Positions 54,251 through 62,864 of a stretch of DNA of 64,000 bases are shown here, piece after piece (position 1 is the stretch's first letter; each line of letters begins with the position of its first letter). The stretch spans positions 2,294,001 to 2,358,000 of the forward strand of contig OY969786.1 in assembly GCA_963703075.1 (NCBI GenBank). Reading direction: 5' to 3'. Origin of the DNA: Korobacter sp963703075. GTDB taxonomy: Bacteria > Acidobacteriota > Terriglobia > Terriglobales > Acidobacteriaceae. Both the position numbers and the translations under genes were made by a program. The notes beneath the pieces are model-generated. The model ran no database searches. It was not told the DNA's origin and worked only from the letters and a program-made list of their open reading frames with translations.

Positions 54251-54909
54251 TTTGTCTCGCCTCCCTTGGCTGGCATCGGAGGCTCGGTTGCTCCGGATCC
54301 CGGCGTCCCGGTTGCCGGAATCGTCGATTCCACTGCATTCACAACCTGCGCTCCCGGAGGTAGATCGCCGGATTGCGCGTTTTGGCTCAGCTGCAATGCC
54401 CGGATATACGCCGCGATCGCCCAACGATCGGCCACCGGAATCTGCGTCGCATAATCCGGCATAGCGCCGAAGCCATTCGTGATCACATCGAAGAAATGTC
54501 CCAGCGGCGCTTTGCGTAGGCGGTCGTTGTGGTACGACGGCGGTGGCCGCAACCCGCGCTGCACGATCATGCCCCGCCCGTCGCCCAGCTCTGAGTGACA
54601 GGGCGTGCAATAGATATTGAAACGCTCCTGCCCACGGGCCAGCACATCCATGTTTACCGGGAACGGCATTACGTCGCCTTCCTGGTTACCGATTTTGCCG
54701 GTATAGAAATAGGTGTCTGCTTTCAACTGCCCACGCGCTACCGTTCCCTCGACGATCGGGCGCGCACTGCGCTTATCGGCGAAGAAGTCGCTCATGCGCA
54801 GCGGAATAAACTTCGGCTGGTCGTGCATGTCTTGGCGGCAGCCCGCCAGGAACAGTGCCGTAATGGCGAGCGCAATAGCAGTCAGTGTGCGCATGATTCG
54901 GGGTCCCAT
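54247..54909 (-). CDS. actE: Alternative complex III subunit ActE, monohaem cytochrome c lipoprotein
   Basis: A 220-residue exported cytochrome c. The signal ends in a lipobox (LFLAGC), so the protein is a lipoprotein. The haem motif is CTPCH in RFNIYCTPCHSELGDGRGM, with likely axial Met in GAMPDYATQI. The C-terminal tail is Pro/Gly-rich. The start at 54909 (MGPRIMRTL) or 54894 cannot be separated because neither has a good ribosome site. It overlaps actF. Confidence 0.9.
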   Translation of the reverse strand: MGPRIMRTLTAIALAITALFLAGCRQDMHDQPKFIPLRMSDFFADKRSARPIVEGTVARGQLKADTYFYTGKIGNQEGDVMPFPVNMDVLARGQERFNIYCTPCHSELGDGRGMIVQRGLRPPPSYHNDRLRKAPLGHFFDVITNGFGAMPDYATQIPVADRWAIAAYIRALQLSQNAQSGDLPPGAQVVNAVESTIPATGTPGSGATEPPMPAKGGETK

Positions 54910-54937
54910 GTTGCCGGTGCCGGATGTCTCTTGCGTA

Positions 54938-55483
54938 TTAATGCGGCACCTCCGTGATGAAATCTGGGTGGAAACCTGCCAATAACTTCTCCGCCCCGAG
55001 GCGGTCGAACATCGGATCGGCGGCTTCCAGGCATAGGAAAAACTTGTCGCGGCTTGCGCCGGCAAAACGATCTACGTTGAACACCGGGTGATACGGCATC
55101 GGCAGTCCGTTGAGAGCCAACATGCCGAAGACACCGGAAAGCGACGCAAACAAAATCGTCAACTCAAAACACGGAACCACAAAAGCCGGCCAGGAATTGT
55201 ACGGACGTCCCGCAACCACGATCGGATAACTGATCGCCGAGCACCAATACTGCAACGCGAATGCAGAGAGCCCACCCATGATCCCGCCGATCAGGACGAT
55301 CAGCGGCACCCGCGTCTTGGGAAAGCCGATCACCTCCGCCAGTTCTTCGATGGGAAAAGGTGAGTAAGCATCCATTTGCCGGTAGCCTGCGGCGTAAGCT
55401 CCTTCGGCCGCGTGCATCAGGGCATTCGGATTGTCGAATTCCGCCATCAACCCGTAAATGGGAGTAACCGGAGTGCTCTTCAT
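54938..55483 (-). CDS. actD: Alternative complex III subunit ActD (DUF3341)
   Basis: A 181-residue two-span membrane subunit of the DUF3341 family. The start PIYGLMAEFDNPNALMHAAEGAYAAGYRQMDAYSPFPIEEL and the phrase LPMPYHPVFNVDRFAGASRDKFFLCLEA are characteristic. Two helices (about residues 58-80 and 100-125) anchor it. Its start shares one base with the actC stop. Confidence 0.95.
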   Translation of the reverse strand: MKSTPVTPIYGLMAEFDNPNALMHAAEGAYAAGYRQMDAYSPFPIEELAEVIGFPKTRVPLIVLIGGIMGGLSAFALQYWCSAISYPIVVAGRPYNSWPAFVVPCFELTILFASLSGVFGMLALNGLPMPYHPVFNVDRFAGASRDKFFLCLEAADPMFDRLGAEKLLAGFHPDFITEVPH

Positions 55484-56889
55484 CAGGCTTCCACCTCCAC
55501 CGGATGAACTTCCGACTCTGGCAGCAGCGCCTTGATTTCAAAAATGGTGATCATCGGCAGCACGCGGATGAACAACATCATCGCGAACAGGAAAAAGCCA
55601 AGCGTGCCGAGATACGTCGCCCAATCCCAGCGAGTCGGGGTGTACATACCCCACGAAGACGGCAGAAAGTCGCGATGCAAGCTGGTGACGACGATGACAA
55701 AGCGCTCCAGCCACATACCGATCAGCACATCCACCGAGATCATGAACTGCCAGAACGTGCTCTTGCGGATCTTCGGAATCCACAGTAACTGCGGGATCAC
55801 GATATTCAACGCAATTAAAGACCAGTACCCCGGCGCGTACGGACCAAACCAGCGCGTGTGCACGATCGCGCGCTCGTAAACGTTCGTTCCATAGAACGCC
55901 ATAAAGATTTCCATGAAGTAGCCGTAGGCTACGATCAATCCCGTTGCCAGCATGATCTTCGCGGCATTCTCCACGTGCCGGTCGGTGATCATGTCCTCTA
56001 CGCCGTAAAAGTGGCGGATGGGAATCGCCAGCACCAGCACCATTGCGAATCCTGAATAGATCGCGCCCGCCACGAAGTAGGGCGGGAAGATCGTGGTATG
56101 CCAGCCCGGCAACTGCGCCACCGCGAAATCGAAGGACACTACCGTGTGCACCGAGAGCACCAGCGGCGTGGCCAAACCCGCCAGCAGCAGGTACACCGAC
56201 TGGTAGCGCTTCCAGTGGCGTGCCGACCCGCGCCATCCGAGGGCTAGCATGCCGTACACCATGCGCGCGTAACGGTTCTTCGCGCGATCGCGCAAGCTCG
56301 CGATATCAGGAATCAACCCCACGAACCAGAACACCAGCGAGACCGTCGCGTACGTCGAAACTGCGAAGACATCCCATACCAGCGGGCTGCGGAACTGCGG
56401 CCACACTCCCATCGAGTTGGGATACGGGAAAAGCCAGTAAGCCAGCCACGGACGGCCCACGTGCAGCAGCGGGAACATGCCGGCGCAAGCCACCGCGAAC
56501 AGCGTCATGGCCTCGGCGAAGCGGTTGATCGAGTTCCGCCACGTTTGCTTCAACAGCAGAAGGATGGCCGAGATCAAAGTGCCCGCGTGGCCGATACCAA
56601 CCCACCAGACAAAGTTGATGATGGCAAAGCCCCACGCCACCGGAACATTAATGCCCCAAATGCCGACGCCCCTTAAGAACAGGTACGTCACCGCCATCAA
56701 CAGGACGTTCACCAGCACGAAGCCAATGAAAGCCGCGCCCGTCCAGCCTAGCCCGAGCGGACGCCGCAATACGATCGACGTGATCTTGTCGGTAATGGTG
56801 CCGAAATCGTGTCCCGGCGCAAGTACCGGCGGCTCGCCCGGCTCGAGGACGTCTTGCAGCAGTGTTTTCTCGTCTGGACCTTGATGCAT
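55483..56889 (-). CDS. actC: Alternative complex III subunit ActC, NrfD-like membrane protein
   Basis: A 468-residue polytopic protein of the NrfD/PsrC family, which holds the quinol site. The middle helices start GIGHAGTLISAILLLLKQTWRNSINRFAEAMTLFAVACAGMFPLLHVGRPW, a well-conserved ActC region, and later AVAQLPGWHTTIFPPYFVAGAIYSGFAMVLVL. It interacts with the Fe-S part of ActB encoded two bases upstream. Confidence 0.95.
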   Translation of the reverse strand: MHQGPDEKTLLQDVLEPGEPPVLAPGHDFGTITDKITSIVLRRPLGLGWTGAAFIGFVLVNVLLMAVTYLFLRGVGIWGINVPVAWGFAIINFVWWVGIGHAGTLISAILLLLKQTWRNSINRFAEAMTLFAVACAGMFPLLHVGRPWLAYWLFPYPNSMGVWPQFRSPLVWDVFAVSTYATVSLVFWFVGLIPDIASLRDRAKNRYARMVYGMLALGWRGSARHWKRYQSVYLLLAGLATPLVLSVHTVVSFDFAVAQLPGWHTTIFPPYFVAGAIYSGFAMVLVLAIPIRHFYGVEDMITDRHVENAAKIMLATGLIVAYGYFMEIFMAFYGTNVYERAIVHTRWFGPYAPGYWSLIALNIVIPQLLWIPKIRKSTFWQFMISVDVLIGMWLERFVIVVTSLHRDFLPSSWGMYTPTRWDWATYLGTLGFFLFAMMLFIRVLPMITIFEIKALLPESEVHPVEVEA

Positions 56890-56891
56890 CG

Positions 56892-59800
56892 CTACTTCTG
56901 CTCCATGGCATGCTCGAGTTCAGGGTTCGGGTTACGGACCACCGCCATATATGTCGTCCGGGGACGGTTATTCAATTCTTCCAGCAATCCATAGTTGCGC
57001 TCTTGCGCCCGCAGCTTCGCCACCCGGCTTGTCGGATTGTTCAGGTCGCCAAACACGATCGCATCGGCAGGGCAGGCTTGGGCACACGCGGTCACCACTT
57101 CCCCATCGCGGATCTTGCGGTCTTCCCGCTCAGAGTTGATGCGAGCGTGGGTGATGCGCTGCACGCAGTAATTGCACTTTTCCATCACGCCGCGGCTGCG
57201 CACCGTGACATCCGGGTTGCGCATCATTTTGTACTGCGGCGTCGTCCAGTCTTGGTACAGCAGGAAATTGAAGCGGCGCACCTTGTACGGACAGTTGTTC
57301 GAGCAGTAGCGGGTGCCCACGCAGCGGTTGTAGACCATGTCATTCAGGCCTTCCGTGCTGTGAACCGTCGCGCCCACCGGGCACACCAGTTCACAGGGCG
57401 CGTTCTCGCATTGCTGGCAGGGCACCGGCTGGGTGTAAGTCTTCGGATTATCGACCGACCCCTCGTGGTAGTTGTCCACCCGCAGCCAGTGCATATGGCG
57501 GCCGCGCTTCACCAACTCTTTACCCACCACCGGGATATTGTTCTCGGCGACACAAGCCACCACGCAACTCTTGCAGCCCACGCAGGAGTTCAAGTCGATC
57601 GCCATCCCCCACTTATATTCTTTCGAATAATCATATGGCTGGAAGATCGTGAGCCCTTCCACCGGCGCTTCCGTCTTCTCGTGCGCGAAGTCCGGGTTCG
57701 CAATGAAATCTTCCAGCGTCGCCACCCGCACGATGTCGCGGCCGTCCATGTTCTGCCAGCCTTGGGTGGTGGCGAATAGGAACTTCTTGCCCGTCTTCTT
57801 CAACTGCACGCCCGTGGCAACCCACTGCTTTTGCGTGCTGCGGATCTGGTACGCGTTGTATCCCGGCCCGTTCCCCACTCGACCGGCGCGCGTCCGCCCG
57901 TATCCCAGGAAGACCGTGATCGAGTTTTTCGGATGTCCCGGCGTTAGCCACACCCCGCCCTGAACCGTGCGCCCATCCAGCGAAATCTCGACTTCGTCTT
58001 CATTCTCGAGACCAAGGTCTTTCGCAGTATTCACGTTCATCAGAATGGGGTTGTCCCAAGTGAGCTGCGTGTAAGGCTTGGGCGCTTCCTGTAACCATCC
58101 GTTGTTCGCGTATTCCCCGTCGTAGATCATCGGATCGCGGCGGAAGATGATCTCCATCGACGAATCATTCCCCGCATTCGAAGCGGCCGGAACGCCCTTC
58201 GCCGACGCATTGCGTACCGCCGCCGCCGACCCGGCAATCAGTCCATCGTGTACGGCGCGCCGCCACCAGGGTTCAAAGTCCGCGCCCGTGTGCTGTTTCT
58301 GCCAAGTAGGTCCGAACCATTTCGTAGCCACCGGTCGAACCTTGTCCATTCAAAGCTGAAATCAGTTCGTACTGGCTCTTGCCGTTGTAGAGCGGCGCAA
58401 TCAGCGGCTGCTGGATCGTCACCGTTCCATCGAAAGCGCGCACATCGCCCCACTGCTCGAGATAGTGCGTCGCGTTCACGTGCCAGTGCGACCAGACCGC
58501 TGTCTCGTCGACATAAAGACCGTGGTGAATGCGTACCGCTACCTTCTTGTACGCATCGAGGAAATCGAGATCCGCCGGCGCTTCGTACACTGGATTCGCG
58601 CCCATTACCACCAGCAGGTCGACCTTGCCTGCGTTGATGTCGTTCACCAGGTCGCGCATCGCCGCCGCCTGATCCATCGGCTGCGCTTCCACCGGCTCCG
58701 TGTAAACCACCGTGTTCCCTACCGCGCCCAGCCCAGCGTTCATCGCGTGCGCCAGCGCGTGGACGGCAGCCGGCTGGTGATCGCCCACAACCACCACCGC
58801 CGCGCCTTTGTGCTTCTGCAGGTCATTGGCGATGATTGAAGCTTCGTTGCCCCAATCCTTTGAGGCTACTGCCGGCCCGCCAACCCCCAGCCCCGCCGCC
58901 ACCGCGCGCGCGAACTGCTCGATATCCGTCGCTCGCAGCGGAATGCGGTGATCTGCCTTGGCGCCTGTGTTCGTGGGCGTGCTTTCGGCCGCATAGAAAC
59001 GAACCATCTTTTCTTTCAGGTCCGGATTGCGTCGTGCCGAAAACTGCCGCGCGTACTTGTGGAATCCCGGAAATCCGCTGGAAAGGAAGTCGCCATCCAG
59101 CGAGAGAATGACTTCCGCTTTCTCGAAGTTGTACTGGGTATCCAGGTACTGCCCGAACGCCAATTGTGCGCCCGCGCGCGCGTTGTCCCGCCCCGCCGGA
59201 TCGTATTGCACCCACTTCGCCTGCGGATACGTCACGAGTAATTGCTTGATTGCTGCGGCCAGCGTCGGCGATGTCGTCGAGCGGCTCAACAGCCGCAGTC
59301 CCGCACCCTGCACCGCCTTCTGCGCCGCGAGGGTATTTGCGATCGCGCCAACGAACGCGCCCCACGTGCGCATTTCGTTGTCCAGCATCACCGTCTGCGA
59401 ACGGTCAGGATCGTACAAACCGAGAACCGAAGCCTGCGTAAATACGTCGGTGCCGCCCAGGGTTGCCGGGTGCTGCGGGTTTCCTTCGATCTTCGTCGGA
59501 CGCCCTTCGTGGCTCTCCGCCAGCACTGGAACCGCGTATCCGCCAACCGTGTTCGCCGTGGCGAAGAATAGCGGCTTGCCCAGGGTGATTTCTTCCGGCT
59601 GCCGCACGTAGGGAACAATCGGCTCCAGCGGCTGCTTGGTGCAGGCTGTCAATCCAGCCAGCGCCATGGAAGCGCTCATCAGCTTCAGGAAGTCGCGCCG
59701 CGACGTTCCCGGCTCGCCATTTTCCACCCACTCCGAGGCCTGGCGCGGAAATTCGCGGTGTAGCAATTCCTGGAACTCCTCGGTGTTCGAGAGTTCTTCC

Positions 59801-59931
59801 AGGCTGCGCCAATACTGTGGACCGTCTTTGGCCGTTGCCAACTGGTTTTTCACATCGGCGAGATCGAGCTTGCCCTTCTTGCTCGGGCAAACCTCTCCAC
59901 CGTTTTGCTTCTTTCCGTTATCCATCGGCAT
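56892..59931 (-). pseudogene. actB: Alternative complex III subunit ActB (molybdopterin-like plus Fe-S), frameshifted as read
   Basis: A large periplasmic subunit. A Tat-type signal (TSRRDFLKLMSASMALAGLTAC, residues about 77-98) leads to a molybdopterin-oxidoreductase-like domain without evident cofactor ligation, as usual in ActB. It is followed by an Fe-S module with CVGCKSCVVACVAEN, CQQCENAPCELVCPVGA, CVGTRYCSNNCPYK and CNYCVQRI. One extra base at about 58304-58313 separates the halves after EMVRT and before WQKQHTG. Removing it gives 1012 residues, the normal ActB length. Because the subunit is essential to the complex and all else is conserved, sequencing error is likely. Confidence 0.88.
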
Positions 59932-59978
59932 TCGTTTCCGCTTACGCCTTTGCTTTTCCTACGCTGATCGACCTCGAT

Positions 59979-60695
59979 CTAGCGGTGACAGGTACTGCAG
60001 CTTGTGATGTCGCGCACGCTGCGCAGGTGATAGCGATTCTTCAGCTCGACTCCAAGCGCAAATTGCGTGGTGTACGTCTGCACGTTCTTTCCATCGTCGC
60101 CCGGCAACTGCACCGGGTTCTCGGAAGTCGGCTGCTGATAGCGCATGTTGAAGACCTGGTCCCGGGGACGCAGGTACTTCTCCGGAGCGCGGTGGCAGTC
60201 CAGGCACCACTCCATCTGCAACGACGCCTGGTTATACATCAGCGGCATCCGGTCCACCGGACCATGGCAGGTGTTGCAGCCAACGCCTTTATTGATGTGA
60301 ATGCTGTGGTCGAAGTACACATAGTCGGGAAGGTCGTTCGCCCTCGTCCATACCAGCGACTTGCCCGTCCGGAAACTCTCGCGCACCGGCTCCAGAAGCG
60401 GCGCGTTGGTCCAGATCTGCGAATGGCAGTTCATGCAAGTCTTCGTCGGAGGAATACCCGCGTAGCCTGAAATCTCCACCGACGTGTGGCAGTAACGGCA
60501 GTCAAGTCCAAGGCCGCTGACGTGGTGCTGGTGGCTGAAGGGCACCGGCTGCATATGCGCCACGCCCGCATAGGTCACGTACGGCGAGCGCTGCAGTTCG
60601 AGCGCGGCCCATAGCAAACCCGTCACCAAGATAACGGCGGCCAGAATTGAGATACGTGCGATGGAGTTCGTGCTTCGATGAAAGATCTGGGCCAT
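59979..60695 (-). CDS. actA: Alternative complex III subunit ActA, pentahaem cytochrome c
   Basis: A 238-residue protein with an N-terminal membrane helix and five haem-binding motifs: CRYCH, CMNCH, CNTCH, CLDCH and CSTCH. This is the expected pentahaem ActA, which carries electrons from the quinol-oxidising core toward the oxidase. It is the first gene of the 12-gene act-cox operon that runs to 47970. Extra His residues (FSHQHHVSG, FDHSIHINKG) are likely axial ligands. Confidence 0.95.
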   Translation of the reverse strand: MAQIFHRSTNSIARISILAAVILVTGLLWAALELQRSPYVTYAGVAHMQPVPFSHQHHVSGLGLDCRYCHTSVEISGYAGIPPTKTCMNCHSQIWTNAPLLEPVRESFRTGKSLVWTRANDLPDYVYFDHSIHINKGVGCNTCHGPVDRMPLMYNQASLQMEWCLDCHRAPEKYLRPRDQVFNMRYQQPTSENPVQLPGDDGKNVQTYTTQFALGVELKNRYHLRSVRDITSCSTCHR

Positions 60696-61066
60696 TTACG
60701 ACGCTTTCCGGTTGCTCCGGGTTCCCGGCGAAGTCGCAGTCGCTGGGCGGGGTTGAACACGGGGACAGAAGACGAACCGTGCGAGGTTAACGATAAGTCC
60801 CAAGAAGGACGACCAATGAGCTGTGACGCAGGTCACGCGAACCCGTGATTATAACAACAAGAACATACCTTCTGAGAAGCGCTACGAAGCAAAATCGTAC
60901 TGCTCCGAAAATTTTTTGACGTGGATTGACGTTTCTGCGCGGCGAATGACTCGCGCAAGTAAACTACACATTCCTTCTTTGATTGGGAAGACAGTGACTG
61001 ATCAGTAAGCATCTCAGAAATCGGAGAGCGCGTCTCTCCGTCGCATTTTTATTTCGAGGTGCACAG
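60696..61066. other. 371-base divergent region between actA and the TPP enzyme
   Basis: It should hold the promoter of the act-cox operon and that of the TPP-enzyme gene. The only structure I can support is the hairpin with a U-rich tail at 61022-61054. No gene is seen. Confidence 0.5.
61022..61054 (+). terminator. Terminator-like hairpin in the leader of the TPP-enzyme gene
   Basis: Arms CGGAGAG and CTCTCCG with a five-base loop, then TCGCA and ATTTTTATTT-type U-rich sequence (read TTTTTATTT at 61046-61054). It ends just before the ribosome site of the downstream gene, so it may attenuate that gene or end a short leader RNA. Confidence 0.5.
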
Positions 61067-62815
61067 GTGAATGCTTCGGACGTTCTCGTTGAAACTTTGA
61101 TGGAATGGGGCGTTGACACCATCTTCGGCATTCCCGGCGATGGCATCAACGGAGTAATCGAGGCTCTCCGCGTTCGCCAGGACAAGATTCGTTTCATCCA
61201 GGTCCGCCACGAAGAATCCGCCGCCTTCGCCGCGTGCGCCTACGCGAAATACACAGGAAAGCTCGGCGTCTGTCTCGCCACCTCCGGCCCAGGAGGTATC
61301 CACCTTCTCAATGGGCTCTACGACGCAAAAATGGACGGCGCCTCGGTGCTCGCCATCACCGGCCTGCAATTCCACGATCTCATCGGCACCTTCACTCAGC
61401 AGGACGTGGCCCTCGACAAGCTCTTCATCGACGTTTGCGTATTCAACGAACGGGTGATGGGCGCGACCCACATGGAGAACATGGTGCAACTTGCCTGCCG
61501 CACCGCCCTCTCCCGCCGCGGTGTCGCCCACCTCACCATCCCCGTCGACTTTCAGGAGCAGGAGGTCAAAAAGCGCGAAGCCTCGGAACGAAATATTCTC
61601 CACCACACCTCCGACGTTTACGCGAAGAGCGCGCGGCTACCGAATCCTGCCGATCTCCAGAAAGCCGCTGAAATCCTGAACTCCGGCAAGAAAGTCGCAA
61701 TCCTCGCCGGTCGTGGAGCGCTTGGCGCTGGAGATGATCTCGAGCGTATCGCCGAAATGCTGGGCGCTCCCATCATCAAGGCTCTGCTCGGCAAGGCCGC
61801 CGTTCCCGATGACAGCCCGTACACCACCAACACCATCGGTTTGTTGGGAACAGCCCCGTCGCAGGAAGCCTTCGAGCAGTGCGACACGCTGCTCATCGCC
61901 GGCAGCTCCTTTCCATACATTGAGTTCATGCCGAAGCCGGGTCAGGCCCGCGCTGTGCAGATCGATCTCGACCCGCAACGCATCGGGCTGCGTTATCCCG
62001 TGGAAGTCGGTTTAGTCGGAGATACGGGTGCAACTCTCAGCGAGCTCATGCCGCTGTTGCGTCGCCACGAAGACCGCTCCTTCCTCGAAAAAGCACAAAA
62101 GGGAATGAAGGACTGGAACGAATTAATGGCGAAGCGGGGCACCCGCACCGATTACCCGATGAAGCCCCAGGTGCCTGCGTGGGAAATCGGAAAACGCCTG
62201 CGCAACGATGCCATCGTTAGTTGCGATAGCGGCACCATCACCACTTGGTGGGCGCGCCAGATTCCCGTGAAGAAAGGCCAGATGCATAGCCTCTCCGGAA
62301 CCCTCGCCAGCATGGCGCCCGGCTTGCCCTACGCCATTGCCGCGCAGGTCGCCTATCCCGACCGCCAGGTCGTTGCCTTCGTCGGCGACGGCGGATTCTC
62401 CATGCTCATGGCGGATTTCGTTACCGCCGTGAAGTACAAGCTGCCTATCAAGGTCGTCGTCATCAAGAACAATGTTCTCGGCCAAATCAAGTGGGAGCAG
62501 ATGGTCTTCCTTGGCAATCCCGAATATGTCGTCGATTTGCAACCAATCGATTTCGCAAAATTCGCCGAAGCCTGCGGTGGAACCGGCTTCACTGCCGATA
62601 AAGCTGAACTATGCGGCGATATCGTGGAGCGCTTCCTGAACACGCCGGGACCGGCCATCCTGGAGGCTATCGTCGATCCTTTGGAGCCGCCGCTTCCAGC
62701 GAAAATCAAGCCTGAGCAGGCATTGAAATTCGGCGAATCGCTTCTCAAGGGCGAACCCAATCGCACCAAGATCGCCCTCACCGCCCTTAGCGACAAAGTG
62801 CGTGAACTGATATAG
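61067..62815 (+). CDS. Thiamine-pyrophosphate enzyme, pyruvate:quinone oxidoreductase (PoxB)-like
   Basis: A 582-residue member of the acetolactate synthase/pyruvate oxidase superfamily. The first domain has the catalytic Glu in IQVRHEESAAFAACAYAKYTGK, the FAD-type middle domain has GRGALGAGDDLE, and the last domain has the TPP/Mg motif VAFVGDGGFSMLMADF to VVIKNN. It resembles PoxB (pyruvate to acetate and CO2 with quinone reduction) more than acetolactate synthase. The start is GTG at 61067 with GAGG seven bases upstream. It is divergent from the respiratory operon, which fits quinone-linked electron input. The substrate is an inference. Confidence 0.8.
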   Translation: MNASDVLVETLMEWGVDTIFGIPGDGINGVIEALRVRQDKIRFIQVRHEESAAFAACAYAKYTGKLGVCLATSGPGGIHLLNGLYDAKMDGASVLAITGLQFHDLIGTFTQQDVALDKLFIDVCVFNERVMGATHMENMVQLACRTALSRRGVAHLTIPVDFQEQEVKKREASERNILHHTSDVYAKSARLPNPADLQKAAEILNSGKKVAILAGRGALGAGDDLERIAEMLGAPIIKALLGKAAVPDDSPYTTNTIGLLGTAPSQEAFEQCDTLLIAGSSFPYIEFMPKPGQARAVQIDLDPQRIGLRYPVEVGLVGDTGATLSELMPLLRRHEDRSFLEKAQKGMKDWNELMAKRGTRTDYPMKPQVPAWEIGKRLRNDAIVSCDSGTITTWWARQIPVKKGQMHSLSGTLASMAPGLPYAIAAQVAYPDRQVVAFVGDGGFSMLMADFVTAVKYKLPIKVVVIKNNVLGQIKWEQMVFLGNPEYVVDLQPIDFAKFAEACGGTGFTADKAELCGDIVERFLNTPGPAILEAIVDPLEPPLPAKIKPEQALKFGESLLKGEPNRTKIALTALSDKVRELI

Positions 62816-62831
62816 AGATCGAAATTGAATT

Positions 62832-62855
62832 GGCGCGCGGCGTAGGCTGCGCGCC
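62832..62855. terminator. Hairpin between convergent genes
   Basis: Arms GGCGCGCGGC and GCTGCGCGCC (one G-T wobble) with a GTAG loop lie between two convergent stops. There is no U-tract, so it is at best a weak bidirectional terminator. Confidence 0.5.
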
Positions 62856-62864
62856 GGGAAAAGT

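Noticed and set aside
8272..59931. Programmed ribosomal +1 frameshifting as the explanation for leuD, actB, SCO1 and the dehydrogenase
   Set aside because: The shared GGACC is in different codon phases and no common slippery codon or stop codon is present; unrelated housekeeping genes would all need it.
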